Positions 33,620 through 42,626 of a DNA stretch of 64,000 nucleotides are shown in pieces. Position 1 is the first letter of the stretch; each line of letters starts with the position of its first letter. The notes beneath the pieces are model-generated. The model had not been told where the DNA came from and did no database searches. It saw only the letters and a program-made list of their open reading frames with translations. The DNA lies in contig JAHCAR010000014.1 of the NCBI GenBank assembly GCA_019634795.1, positions 1 to 64,000 on the forward strand, written 5' to 3'. This DNA is from Dokdonella sp. (lineage in GTDB: Bacteria; Pseudomonadota; Gammaproteobacteria; Xanthomonadales; Rhodanobacteraceae). The translations under genes and the position numbers were made by a program.

Positions 33620-35254
33620 ATGAGCAAGTGGCCAACGACGAGTCAGGAGACCCGACACCGAACGTCCCGTGTTCGACGGCGCGCACTTGTCGTCCTCGCA
33701 TCGATACTGCTCGCTGGCGGCGCCGCCGGGAATCAGGCATTCGCGCAGTCTTTTCCGTCGGTCATGCCGCTGTCCGCGCTGGATGGCACCAATGGATTCC
33801 GCCTCGACGGCGGCAAGCCGTGGGATTTCGCCGGCTTTTCCGTCAGTTCCGCGGGTGACGTCAATCGCGACGGCATCGAGGATCTGATCGTCGGCGCACC
33901 GGGCTACAACGAGGATGCAGGCAGCGCCTACGTGGTGTTCGGCCGGACTGCCGATTTCGCTTCGCCGACCAGGCTCGACGATCTTGCGGACCCCGCTTTC
34001 ACGCGCGGATTCCGCATTGACGGCAACGCCCATTCCCTACTGGGATATTCGGTCGCCTCGGGCGGTGATCTGAACGGGGACGGCATCGATGACCTGCTGG
34101 CCAGCGCCACCAACGAGCGGGCGACCGGCTCTGCCAGCCCCGGCAGCACCTATGTCATCTACGGAAGATCATGCGCGCGCGCTGTATGCTCGTTCCCGAC
34201 CCAGGCGAGTCTGATTGACGGCAGCGCAGGGCTGCGCATCGACGGCGCCGCGGCGAACGACGATTCGGGAATCGAAGTCGACGCTGCCGGCGACGTCAAT
34301 GGCGATGGCGTGGGTGACCTGATCATTGGCGCCAACTTTTCCGAGCCCGCCGGAATCTTCAATGCCGGCAGCAGCTTCGTCGTCTACGGTCGACCCGACG
34401 TGGACTATTCCGGTCCGAACTCCCTGGGCGATCTCGGTTCCGCCAAATTCGGCGGCTATCGGCTCGACGGCTATTCGGATCGCGCAGAGGCCGGCTATTC
34501 GGTGAGCCGGGCGGGCGACGTGAACGGTGACGGCATCGACGATGTCATCGTCGGCGCCTGGACAGAGAATGGCGGGCAGGGCGCCGCGTACGTCGTCTTT
34601 GGCAGCCGCGATGCAAATCGGCGACCGCCCGGTTCGCTCGCAATGCTCGATGGCGCGGACGGCTTCCGGCTCGCCGGCAGCCCGACCGAACGTGCAGGAA
34701 GCTCGGTCAGTGCCGCAGGCGACGTGAACGGCGACGGATATGACGACATCATCGTTGGCGCCATGTTCGCAAGCCCGAAAGGTCAGTACACCGCCGGGAC
34801 CAGCTATGTCGTCTTCGGGCACGGCGACACGTTCGAGCCGTCGATCGTGCTCGCAAACCTTGACGGAACCAACGGCTTCAGGATCGACGGGGTCTACGCG
34901 GGTGATTCGACAGGTTCACGCGTCAATGCCGCGGGCGACGTGAACGGTGACGGCTATGCGGATGTGATCATCGGCGCCGAATACGCCAACTACGGTGCTG
35001 AAGCCACCGGTTCGAGCTATGTAGTGTTCGGCCACGGAGGAAAGTTCTCACCCGCCTTTTCGCTCGGCGCCCTGAATGGCCGCAATGGGTTCCGCATCGA
35101 CGGCGAGGCCCAGGAAGACTATTCCGGAAACTCCGTCGCCAGCGCCGACCTCAACCACGATGGCTTAGACGACCTGATCATCGGCGCCCAGCAGGCGGAT
35201 CCCGAGGGCAACGCGGACGCCGGGAGCGTGTATGTGATTTTCGGTCGGCGCTGA
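33620..35254 (+). CDS. Secreted FG-GAP (integrin-alpha-like) beta-propeller protein
   Basis: The 544-residue protein has a long basic leader with a hydrophobic core (VLASILLAGGAAG...AFA) and seven or eight FG-GAP repeats. Each carries a Ca2+-binding Dx[DN]xDGxxD loop, for example SSAGDVNRDGIEDLIVG, SGGDLNGDGIDDLLAS and NAAGDVNGDGYADVIIG, and a GSxYVVFG strand. This predicts a calcium-stabilised seven-blade propeller on the cell surface or secreted. No catalytic domain is attached. The ATG at 33620 follows a GAGG-containing site. A strong intrinsic terminator (35389-35420) follows. Confidence 0.9.
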   Translation: MSKWPTTSQETRHRTSRVRRRALVVLASILLAGGAAGNQAFAQSFPSVMPLSALDGTNGFRLDGGKPWDFAGFSVSSAGDVNRDGIEDLIVGAPGYNEDAGSAYVVFGRTADFASPTRLDDLADPAFTRGFRIDGNAHSLLGYSVASGGDLNGDGIDDLLASATNERATGSASPGSTYVIYGRSCARAVCSFPTQASLIDGSAGLRIDGAAANDDSGIEVDAAGDVNGDGVGDLIIGANFSEPAGIFNAGSSFVVYGRPDVDYSGPNSLGDLGSAKFGGYRLDGYSDRAEAGYSVSRAGDVNGDGIDDVIVGAWTENGGQGAAYVVFGSRDANRRPPGSLAMLDGADGFRLAGSPTERAGSSVSAAGDVNGDGYDDIIVGAMFASPKGQYTAGTSYVVFGHGDTFEPSIVLANLDGTNGFRIDGVYAGDSTGSRVNAAGDVNGDGYADVIIGAEYANYGAEATGSSYVVFGHGGKFSPAFSLGALNGRNGFRIDGEAQEDYSGNSVASADLNHDGLDDLIIGAQQADPEGNADAGSVYVIFGRR

Positions 35255-35388
35255 GCGAGGCAATGTCGAGAAGTTGGCAATACAAGTCAGCGAACGAAAG
35301 AATCTGTCAACGCTTAATGGATGGAAGAACAGTCGAGATTGACCTGCGCCGAAATCTTCAGATTTCGATAGCGACAATGCGTGGCGAA

Positions 35389-35420
35389 GGCGGCGAGCCA
35401 AGAACTCGCCGCCTCTCTTT
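35389..35420 (+). terminator. Intrinsic terminator after the FG-GAP gene
   Basis: GGCGGCGAG (35389-35397) pairs perfectly with CTCGCCGCC (35405-35413) across a 7-nt loop and is followed by TCTCTTT. It lies between two convergent genes. A second hairpin CGAAATC-TTCA-GATTTCG lies just upstream (35350-35367). Confidence 0.75.
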
Positions 35421-35438
35421 GGGAAAGCTCTCGTCAAC

Positions 35439-36185
35439 CTAATTTACACCGCCATTTCTAACCTGCGGGTCGATAATCAAACGAAGGCCAGCTTTCGGAT
35501 CATTCGGGCTTTTGCCCTTCAGTATCAGGGCGAGGCTGTAGTCATATACCAATGGAAGCCCGCGTGGAGCATTTTGGTTCCAGAGGTAAATCGAATCCGG
35601 ATCCTCGGCTAGGATGATCGGCGGGCAGTACTCACCATCGTCGAGCCAGGCCTGCTTGCCAAACACCGGCTGGTCGCAAGTTCCGTAGTTGCCGAGATTG
35701 TCGGTAAAGCACTTGTTTATCGCGAAGGCACTGACCGCATAGGGTCCGTCACGCTTGGCATCATAGTCGAGTGCGTAGTTGGCATTAATCGGCTGGCCAC
35801 CGGCTGGTGTGTCGCTAATATTCCAGCGAATAACGAACGGCTGAACATCTTTCGGAATATCGAACGGCGTCTTCGGATTGAATACATTCTTGCCGTGGTC
35901 CGTGCCCAGCCAGATTCGGTTGCCATCGGAATAGAAGCCAAAATACGCCATCTTCCTGGCGTTTGCCTTGTCGTTGACGAAGGCTCGCAACGTTGCGGCA
36001 TCGGGACAGCCGGCGGCAGGCCATTGCGCCTCCGAGCTCGCCGGCATAACGCCGGGGCGCGAAGCGTGCGATTCCTTGATGACATCCGTTGGCGTGTTGG
36101 TGCCTGCATCTTTCGCTTGAATTGTGCCGCAAGACAGTAGTGAAAATGCTGTAGTGAACAACAGGCTTCGTTTAACGAAATACAT
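35439..36185 (-). CDS. Secreted protein of unknown function
   Basis: The 248-residue protein has a signal peptide (MYFVKRSLLFTTAFSLLSCGTIQA). The mature domain has three Cys-bounded loops (GCPDAATLRAFVNDK, KCFTDNLGNYGTCDQPVFGK, YCPPIILAEDPDSIYLW) and the ends are aromatic. I do not recognise a family. It lies 51 nt downstream of the TIR-TPR gene on the same strand, so the two are probably cotranscribed. It is AT-richer than the core genome, as is the C-terminal half of the TIR gene. Confidence 0.6.
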   Translation of the reverse strand: MYFVKRSLLFTTAFSLLSCGTIQAKDAGTNTPTDVIKESHASRPGVMPASSEAQWPAAGCPDAATLRAFVNDKANARKMAYFGFYSDGNRIWLGTDHGKNVFNPKTPFDIPKDVQPFVIRWNISDTPAGGQPINANYALDYDAKRDGPYAVSAFAINKCFTDNLGNYGTCDQPVFGKQAWLDDGEYCPPIILAEDPDSIYLWNQNAPRGLPLVYDYSLALILKGKSPNDPKAGLRLIIDPQVRNGGVN

Positions 36186-36236
36186 GCTTCTTCTCCTTGG
36201 TCTGTGTTTCAGAAAAGTTACAGAATCCGCAATGTT

Positions 36237-38390
36237 TTAGGGTCGACGCGCATTGGAAGCGTTTGCTTGATCCTGCTTCAAAGCTGGAAAACGCTTTATA
36301 AGATTTAGAAATTGGGGATGACGAAATCCTGCGTCATTTAGCTTCGAAGCGATTGCGAACGAAGCAGAATGAAGGCCATCCTTTTCATATGCCTCAGCAA
36401 GCAACGCTAACGCATCGGGTCCGTGCCTGCGCTGCAGGGGCGCCAGCAGCGCAATGATTTCATGCCAGTCGTCCCTGAACTTAGGAGACAGCCTTGCACG
36501 TTCTGCCAGTGCTTCGCAGTAGCGTCGAATCATAATTTGGTCTGCAACGTTATTCTTTACAATCTTGCCCAACTCAAGCACGACATTGTCGAGGAGCGTC
36601 ATTGCAGCTGGTAGATTGTGCTCCGCCGCGTCAAGGCGTGCTAGTGAGATGGCGGCCTTTGCGAAGTTGTGAGCCTTCCATTTGACGACGCTTGTATTCG
36701 TCTTGCCCAAAACATTGGCGATTCTGAGCGCTCTTGTAAGGGCTTCGCGAGCTTGTACCGAGTTTTTCAAATAAAACAATACTTCGCCCAGAATAGCATT
36801 GGCGAATACAGCTCGGTCCGCCATCTCGGTATTGTTTGGATCCAGCGCGATCAACTTGTTTGCGCGAGTCGCAGCTTCGAGCGCGTAGTGGTGAGCCTCG
36901 TCAAGCCTGTTGGACGAAAGCTCAATCTGAGCAAGACTGAACAATGCAGTCAATTTCGCTCCGATGATGTCGGCGTTGTTGGGATTGGTAATCGCGGCCC
37001 GGTCGTAGTAGGCAATTTCGGAGATTCTTGTCGATTCCGCATCGTGGAGCTTTGCTTGAAAATAGAAGGCATCAGCAAGCCACGCAAAGGCTTGGCCTTG
37101 GGTGATGATCCTGCCAGGGTCGGTGGGACGCTTGTCAGAAAGGTATCTCGCGACTTCGAGAGACTTGCGAAAATATTCTTCGGCAATTGAGGCTTCCCCC
37201 TGATCCAGCGCGAGCGTTCCGAGATTACTATTCGCGTAGTTGACCTCCATTTGCCATTCGTCGTTGTTCGGGTCGATCTCAACCAGACGCTGCGCGTAGT
37301 CGTAGTAGCGCGTCCAGTAGCCCTTCGCTGCATCAGAATCTCCGCGCTGCCAGGCGATATAGCCGACCCAGTACACCGATTGGGCATGGTCGAAGATGCG
37401 TTGGGGATTGTCCGGATCGCGGCGGAGTTGTTCTTCGGTGGTCGCGGCTGCTTCCTGGTAGCGGGTGAGGGCGCTGTCGAGGTTGCCTCGGGTATTGTCG
37501 ACTTCGCCGAGCAGCAGTTGCACGCGGGCGCGGCGGCCCAGGGCGTCGGCGTCGAGTTTCGACAGATCCTGTTTGGCATAGCTTTCGGCCAGTCGCTTGC
37601 CGACGCTTTCGAGCACGTCGAGGCGGCCGACCGCGTTGAGCTTGTCGCGCAGGTCGGTGAGCATGTACTCGACCAGGTTCTGCGCCTCGTTGCGCTGGAA
37701 CTCGGCATCGGTCTGGGCGACGCGCGCGGCGTTGCGTTGGCGCAGCGCGTCGAAGGTAAGGGCAGACAGTACAAGTACGAGCAGGGCTACTCCGGCCGCT
37801 ATCCAGCGCAGGCGCGTCGCGCGGCGCTGCTGTTCGCGGCGCACGAGCTCGTCGAGCCTGGCGCCGGTCAGTCCGGCGACGAGCTTCGAGACCGCGTATT
37901 TCTTGCCGTCGCCTTCGGCACGCACGTCCGCCGCGATCGGCTCGGCCGGCACCGTGGTCATGGCTCCGTCGGCGCCGACGCGGAAGCGAAGGGCTTCAGG
38001 AAAGCACTCGGTGGCCGGATCACCGGAGAACGGAACGCCGTCGACGATCAGCGCGTGCACGCGTCCTTCGCCGTGCAGGCGCTTGAAGGATTTGATCTCC
38101 TCGTTGACCCAGCGCGAGCCTGCGGCGGCCGGCGAGCACAGTACGATGAGGAACATCGAGTTGCGCAGCGCGCTATCGATTTCGGCAGAGAGGTCGGTGG
38201 CGGTCGCCAGTTCATCGCGATCGCGGAAGATCGGCGCGAGCTGCGCAGGGATCGGGCCGAACGCCGTGTCGCGCCCGACGATGCTGGCCGGCACACGATA
38301 GGACTCGAGCCGGCGATGCAGCCATTCGCCCCAGGATCGGTCGCGATGGCTGTAGCTGATGAAGGCCCTGAAAGGAGTCTGATCGCTCAA
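36237..38390 (-). CDS. TIR domain - transmembrane - TPR-like repeat protein
   Basis: The 717-residue protein begins with a TIR domain (about 5-150: FRAFISYSHRD, FRDRDELATATDLSAEID, FLIVLCSPAAAGSRWVNEEI). The SRWVNEE stretch holds a Trp and Glu97/98 in the place of the catalytic Glu of NAD-cleaving TIR enzymes. One transmembrane helix (about 194-215) follows. The last 450 residues are TPR-like helices, probably a sensor or scaffold. The start is TTG at 38390 with GGGGAG ten bases upstream; a longer frame to 38564 looks non-coding. Base composition changes near 37370 from GC-rich (TIR, TM) to AT-richer (TPR). NADase activity is possible but unproved. It is followed by a secreted protein gene. 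Confidence 0.85.
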   Translation of the reverse strand: MSDQTPFRAFISYSHRDRSWGEWLHRRLESYRVPASIVGRDTAFGPIPAQLAPIFRDRDELATATDLSAEIDSALRNSMFLIVLCSPAAAGSRWVNEEIKSFKRLHGEGRVHALIVDGVPFSGDPATECFPEALRFRVGADGAMTTVPAEPIAADVRAEGDGKKYAVSKLVAGLTGARLDELVRREQQRRATRLRWIAAGVALLVLVLSALTFDALRQRNAARVAQTDAEFQRNEAQNLVEYMLTDLRDKLNAVGRLDVLESVGKRLAESYAKQDLSKLDADALGRRARVQLLLGEVDNTRGNLDSALTRYQEAAATTEEQLRRDPDNPQRIFDHAQSVYWVGYIAWQRGDSDAAKGYWTRYYDYAQRLVEIDPNNDEWQMEVNYANSNLGTLALDQGEASIAEEYFRKSLEVARYLSDKRPTDPGRIITQGQAFAWLADAFYFQAKLHDAESTRISEIAYYDRAAITNPNNADIIGAKLTALFSLAQIELSSNRLDEAHHYALEAATRANKLIALDPNNTEMADRAVFANAILGEVLFYLKNSVQAREALTRALRIANVLGKTNTSVVKWKAHNFAKAAISLARLDAAEHNLPAAMTLLDNVVLELGKIVKNNVADQIMIRRYCEALAERARLSPKFRDDWHEIIALLAPLQRRHGPDALALLAEAYEKDGLHSASFAIASKLNDAGFRHPQFLNLIKRFPALKQDQANASNARRP

Positions 38391-38831
38391 CGCACAAGCT
38401 CCCCGCCTGCGAGTCAGTACCTTAAAGCCAATGCGCGGCGATAGCCAGTTCGCTGGCTTGAGCATCCGGGCCGGCGGGCATAGCCGAAGCAGATCACTGA
38501 TGGCGAACACGGTCCGGCCTGGGCCAGCTTGCAGCGCTGATCCGTGCGTTCCAGCGCGGCGCAAAAGCGCGTTGTGCTGCCGTCAATCCCGACCGTGAAC
38601 GCCTGGCGCTTCGCATCCGGTTCGTGGAATGAGTGCCGCCGCCATGGCTGGATCAATGCGGGCAACACGCTACGTCGAGGGGCCACCCTGCTTGACCGTG
38701 CCTCTTCCTGCACTGCTGCTGATTTCCCATTTGAAACACGCGTGTCACGTGCCGGCAGCAATTTTCAACCACGATCGCGCTCCGCAGGGGTTCCGGTCGC
38801 GGCATTCGCGGCCTTCTTGGGAGAGAAAGTC
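38391..38831. other. 441-bp spacer between divergent TIR and metallohydrolase genes
   Basis: Several short frames run through it but none has a recognisable product or ribosome-binding site. It must contain the two divergent promoters; I cannot place them confidently. Confidence 0.4.
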
Positions 38832-41282
38832 GTGAAAGAATTCAGAAGGATTCGACCGGTTCTGGCCGGTCTGTTGGCGTTTGCGTGTTCGCTGGCGGGA
38901 GCTGTCGAGCTGGCCCATCCCGATCACGCCGAATTCGATGCGACGCTGGAAGCGTCGTACCGTGCGCAAGCCGGATACTGGCCCATCGCGCTGAATTTCG
39001 ACTACCCGTTTGCCGGTCGGGCAACGGCGGCGGCGTGGCGTCTCGAGGCGATCGCGGCGGACGGGCGCGTGGTGCGTTCATGGGACGGCATCACGCCGCT
39101 GCAAGGGCCCAAGGCCAGGGTCGAACTCGAGTGGGATGGTCGCGATGGCGCCGGCACGGCGCTTGCCGATGGCTACTACTCGCTGAGGATGCACGCGGTC
39201 CCGACCGTGAAGGTCGCGCAGGACGCGCGCGCCGACCTCGGCCGGCAGATTGCCGATGCGTTTGCCACCTTTGCCGACGAGCTGCACGAGCAGGCGCTCG
39301 ATGTGGTACTCGGTAATGTCGCGCCGGCCCGGATCGAAGCGATCGACCCCCTGCCGGTGGGAGCCGGCGACGGAATCGGGAAGTCGATTGCGGCCGGTGC
39401 CGGCCTGCCCTACAGGATCTACTACGGCAACTTCCACAGCCAGACCAATCACAGCGATGGCGGTACGCCGGTCGCGAGCTGCAATGGCTCGGAATCACCG
39501 CAGGCCGGCATCTACGGTCCGGCCGACGCCTACGCGATGATGCAGAACCAGGCCGGCGGCGACTTCCTGCTCGCCTCCGAGCACAACCACATGTTCGATG
39601 GCTCGACCGGCACCAATTCGTCGGCCAACCCGGCCACCGCGGTCAACTTGTTTCAGAGCGGGCGCCAGGCTGCCAGTGCCTACCGCGCTGCGCATCCGAC
39701 CTTTCTGGCCCTGTATGGACTTGAATGGGGCGTGATCAGCAATGGCGGGCATCTGAACCTGCTCAATGCCGATGCCCTGGCCGAGTGGGAGTACAACGGC
39801 AGCAACCAGTTGATCGGTGAGGTCTACACGCCGAAGAGCGACTACGCGTCGCTGTACCAGACCATGAACGCGCGCGGCTGGATCGGCATGTTCAACCATC
39901 CGGCGACCAGCGGCCAGTTCAAGATCGGCAGTACCTCGCTCGGCTACGACGCTGTCGGCGATCAGGTGATGGTGCTGGCCGAGGTGTTGAACAGCTCGGC
40001 GTTCTCGACCAATACGACGCAGACCGAAACCAGCCGCAGCAGCTATGTCGGCGCCTGGAACATCCTGCTCGAGCGCGGCTACCACGTCGCCCCGGCCAGC
40101 GACCAGGACAACCACTGTGCGAACTGGGGACTGAGCTTCACCAATCGCACCGGCGTGCTGTTGCCGAGCGGCGCCGCGCTTGACCAGGCCAGTTTCTTCG
40201 ACGCCCTGCGTGCGCGGCGCGCCTTCGCCACCGAGGACAAGGCCGGCCAGCTGATCCTGACTGCCAATGGCCATGTCATGGGCGAGCGTTTTGCCAACAA
40301 CGGCACGCTCACGCTGACTGCCAACTACGCCAGCAGCAACGGGCAGGGCGCGCAGCGCGTGCAGTTCTTCCACGGTGTGCCAGGTCGCAACGGCGGCGTG
40401 AGCCAGCTTGCGGAAGGCAACGGAACCCATGCCTTCACACCGACGACGGGCGAACACTTCTATTACGCACTGGTGACCCAGACCAACGGATTGCGTCTCT
40501 GGTCGGCGCCGGTCTGGGTCAGCCAGGGCAGCGCCGGCGGCGACAGCGTGCCGCCCACCGTTTCGGCCAGTGAGTCCGGCACCAGTGGAAGCATCAGCCT
40601 GGCCGCGACGGCGTCGGACAACGTCGGCGTGACCCGCGTCGAGTTCCTGGTCGATGGTGCGCTGAAGGGCACTGACACGAGTACGCCTTATGCGCTGACG
40701 CTCGACTCGAACACCTTGTCGAATGGAAGCCACAGCCTGGTGGCGCGAGCCTACGATGCCGCGGGCAACAATGCGGCATCGACGCCGGTGTCATTCAGCA
40801 TCAACAACAGCACGATCGTCGAACGCATCGTCAATGGCGGGTTCGAATCGGGCTCGGCGAGCTGGACCGCGACCAGCGGAGTGGTAACGAATTCGTCGAG
40901 CTACGCGGCCCACGGCGGTAGCTGGAAGGCGTGGCTCAATGGCTATGGTTCGACCCACACCGACTCGGTGTACCAGACCGTCTCGATTCCGGCTTCGGTT
41001 TCCAGTGCGACCTTGAGCTTCTGGTTGCGCGTCGACTCGAACGAGACGACGACGACCACGGCCTATGACACGCTGAAGGTGCAGCTGCGCAGCACCGGCA
41101 ACAGCGTACTGACCACGCTCGCGACCTGGTCGAATCTTGACAAGGGCAGCAGTTACGTGAAGCGCAGCTTCAACGTGAGCGCCTACAAGGGCCAGACCGT
41201 CCGCATCTATTTCGAGGGCAAGGAGGGCTCGCAGGTCGCGACTTCGTTCCTGATCGATGACGTGTCGTTGAGCACGGACTAG
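38832..41282 (+). CDS. Secreted CehA/McbA-type (PHP-like) metallohydrolase with Ig-like and lectin-like domains
   Basis: The 816-residue protein has a signal peptide (VLAGLLAFACSLAGA) and an N-terminal beta domain. A PHP-type metal-dependent hydrolase domain follows, with putative ligands in YGNFHSQTNHSDGG, ASEHNHMFDG, FNHPATSG and SDQDNH (about residues 195-440). An Ig-like domain (DNVGVTRVEFLVDG) and a C-terminal carbohydrate-binding/MAM-like sandwich (NGGFESGSASW, LSFWLRVDSNE, FLIDDVSLS) end the protein. The substrate is unknown; relatives cleave phosphoesters or amides. The GTG start at 38832 follows GGGAGAGAAAG. It reads away from the TIR gene. Confidence 0.83.
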   Translation: MKEFRRIRPVLAGLLAFACSLAGAVELAHPDHAEFDATLEASYRAQAGYWPIALNFDYPFAGRATAAAWRLEAIAADGRVVRSWDGITPLQGPKARVELEWDGRDGAGTALADGYYSLRMHAVPTVKVAQDARADLGRQIADAFATFADELHEQALDVVLGNVAPARIEAIDPLPVGAGDGIGKSIAAGAGLPYRIYYGNFHSQTNHSDGGTPVASCNGSESPQAGIYGPADAYAMMQNQAGGDFLLASEHNHMFDGSTGTNSSANPATAVNLFQSGRQAASAYRAAHPTFLALYGLEWGVISNGGHLNLLNADALAEWEYNGSNQLIGEVYTPKSDYASLYQTMNARGWIGMFNHPATSGQFKIGSTSLGYDAVGDQVMVLAEVLNSSAFSTNTTQTETSRSSYVGAWNILLERGYHVAPASDQDNHCANWGLSFTNRTGVLLPSGAALDQASFFDALRARRAFATEDKAGQLILTANGHVMGERFANNGTLTLTANYASSNGQGAQRVQFFHGVPGRNGGVSQLAEGNGTHAFTPTTGEHFYYALVTQTNGLRLWSAPVWVSQGSAGGDSVPPTVSASESGTSGSISLAATASDNVGVTRVEFLVDGALKGTDTSTPYALTLDSNTLSNGSHSLVARAYDAAGNNAASTPVSFSINNSTIVERIVNGGFESGSASWTATSGVVTNSSSYAAHGGSWKAWLNGYGSTHTDSVYQTVSIPASVSSATLSFWLRVDSNETTTTTAYDTLKVQLRSTGNSVLTTLATWSNLDKGSSYVKRSFNVSAYKGQTVRIYFEGKEGSQVATSFLIDDVSLSTD

Positions 41283-41656
41283 GGCAGACGGTCGGGAGTG
41301 AGCCCCTTGCCGCGGTATCGCGATCGTCAATCTCACGGAGCCGAACTTCAGAACCTGCGATGCAACTTGCCATTGAGCAGGCGGATTCCGAGACTGCATG
41401 CCGATGATCGAGATGTCGGGCATGGTGGATCTGCTGTTTCCATGCGGATTCACTCCGCTTGGCAAATGTCGATGGATGCGAGAGGCAAGGTGCAAGCCAG
41501 GGACAACCCTGGCCAGCGGAAAGGCAGGAACGAGCTGATCACTGCTGCCGCCAGGCACAAACATGACAGGAGGTCGCGCCAAAGGCTCCACTCGATCACT
41601 TGGACAGGTTGAGGCTATGCTTGGAACAGTTGATGACATCCGATGTGGAGATTCCG

Positions 41657-41992
41657 ATGCGCCGTGCAGTTGCTTTGGGAATCGATCTCTACCAGCACCA
41701 TCTGTCCCCGCTCAAGGGCTTCACCTGTGCGCACCATCACCTCTACAGGCGCGGTTCCTGTTCCGGATTCGCCAGGCGCGTGGTTCTGAGATGGGGCGTA
41801 TTGCGTCTGGTCCCGCTGCTGCGACTGCGCTTCATCGCATGCCGACGGGCATTCGTCGCCCTGTCCACCGTCCAGCCGCCCGCCAGGGATGATGACGGCA
41901 AGACTACCAACGATGCCGCCGATGATGACCTGATCAACTCCTGTGCCATCAATGCAATTGCGACCGGCTGTTGTTCGCTGGTTCCGTGGTAG
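41657..41992 (+). CDS. YidD-like membrane protein insertion efficiency factor, extended form
   Basis: The 111-residue protein matches the YidD pattern: ALGIDLYQHHLSPLKGFTCA, then YRRGSCSGFARRVVLRWGVL. The canonical C-P-S-C-S core is altered to RGSCSGFA. Classical YidD is about 70-85 residues. This copy has an acidic Cys-containing tail (DDDGKTTNDAADDDL...GCCSLVPW) as in the larger paralogue group. The ATG at 41657 follows GGAG at 41647-41650; the frame extends upstream to 41600. It is not next to rnpA or yidC, so it is a secondary paralogue. The 374-bp spacer before it (41283-41656) shows no gene. Confidence 0.72.
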   Translation: MRRAVALGIDLYQHHLSPLKGFTCAHHHLYRRGSCSGFARRVVLRWGVLRLVPLLRLRFIACRRAFVALSTVQPPARDDDGKTTNDAADDDLINSCAINAIATGCCSLVPW

Positions 41993-42136
41993 CCGGCGAA
42001 CGGCGAGCGGCCGCCAGGGAGAAGCGCTGTGCGTGTGGCCTATTTCGGGCAACGGGTCCTTGCTGAAATGGCGGCCGATATCGACTACATGGCGCAGCGG
42101 TTCGAGGTAGGGCTCCGTCATCAGGAGTAAATTCCC

Positions 42137-42556
42137 GTGAAACGAACCTGGACAATCATCGGCGTGGCCGACGTGGCTCGCAGTTTCCATTGGTATCAGT
42201 CGCTGTTCGGGCAGCCGGAGTCGGCGCCGGCGCACGACTATTTCGGACAGATACTCGACAGCGATGGCACCGTGTTGCTGTGCCTGCACGCGTGGGGCGC
42301 GCACGAGCACCCGACGCTGTTCAGTCCGCAACGTGCGGAGCCGGGCAATGGCCTGTTGCTGTTTTTCCGTGTCGATGATTTCGAGCAGGCGCTGTTGCGT
42401 GCCAGGGCGCTGGTCGATCGGCTCGAAGAGGAGCCGAACACGAACCCGGCCACCGGAACCCCGGAGTTCGCCTTGCGCGATCCCGATGGCTACTACGTCA
42501 TGGTCAGCGCAAACGACCCGGTCGGAGCCGGGGGTACAGACCACATCCGGCCGTGA
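42137..42556 (+). CDS. VOC-superfamily (glyoxalase/bleomycin-resistance-like) protein
   Basis: The 139-residue protein is one VOC module: IIGVADVARSFHWYQSLFG at the start, VLLCLHAWG, and FALRDPDGYYVMVS at the end. The first metal His/Gln and the final Glu of metal-dependent members are not clearly present (the last strand has YYVMVS rather than xxxE), so it may be a binding protein rather than an enzyme. An MFS transporter gene follows 70 nt later on the same strand, and both may share an operon upstream of fdhD. Confidence 0.85.
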   Translation: MKRTWTIIGVADVARSFHWYQSLFGQPESAPAHDYFGQILDSDGTVLLCLHAWGAHEHPTLFSPQRAEPGNGLLLFFRVDDFEQALLRARALVDRLEEEPNTNPATGTPEFALRDPDGYYVMVSANDPVGAGGTDHIRP

Positions 42557-42626
42557 CGTTTTCATCCGGACTCCCTACGATCGGGGCTTCGCCGCCCATT
42601 TCGGCAGGCAGCAGGGGAATCAGCGG

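Noticed and set aside
41615-42565. 316-codon minus frame opposite the YidD-like and VOC genes
   Set aside because: Both + strand genes show recognisable families; the minus frame lacks any motif.
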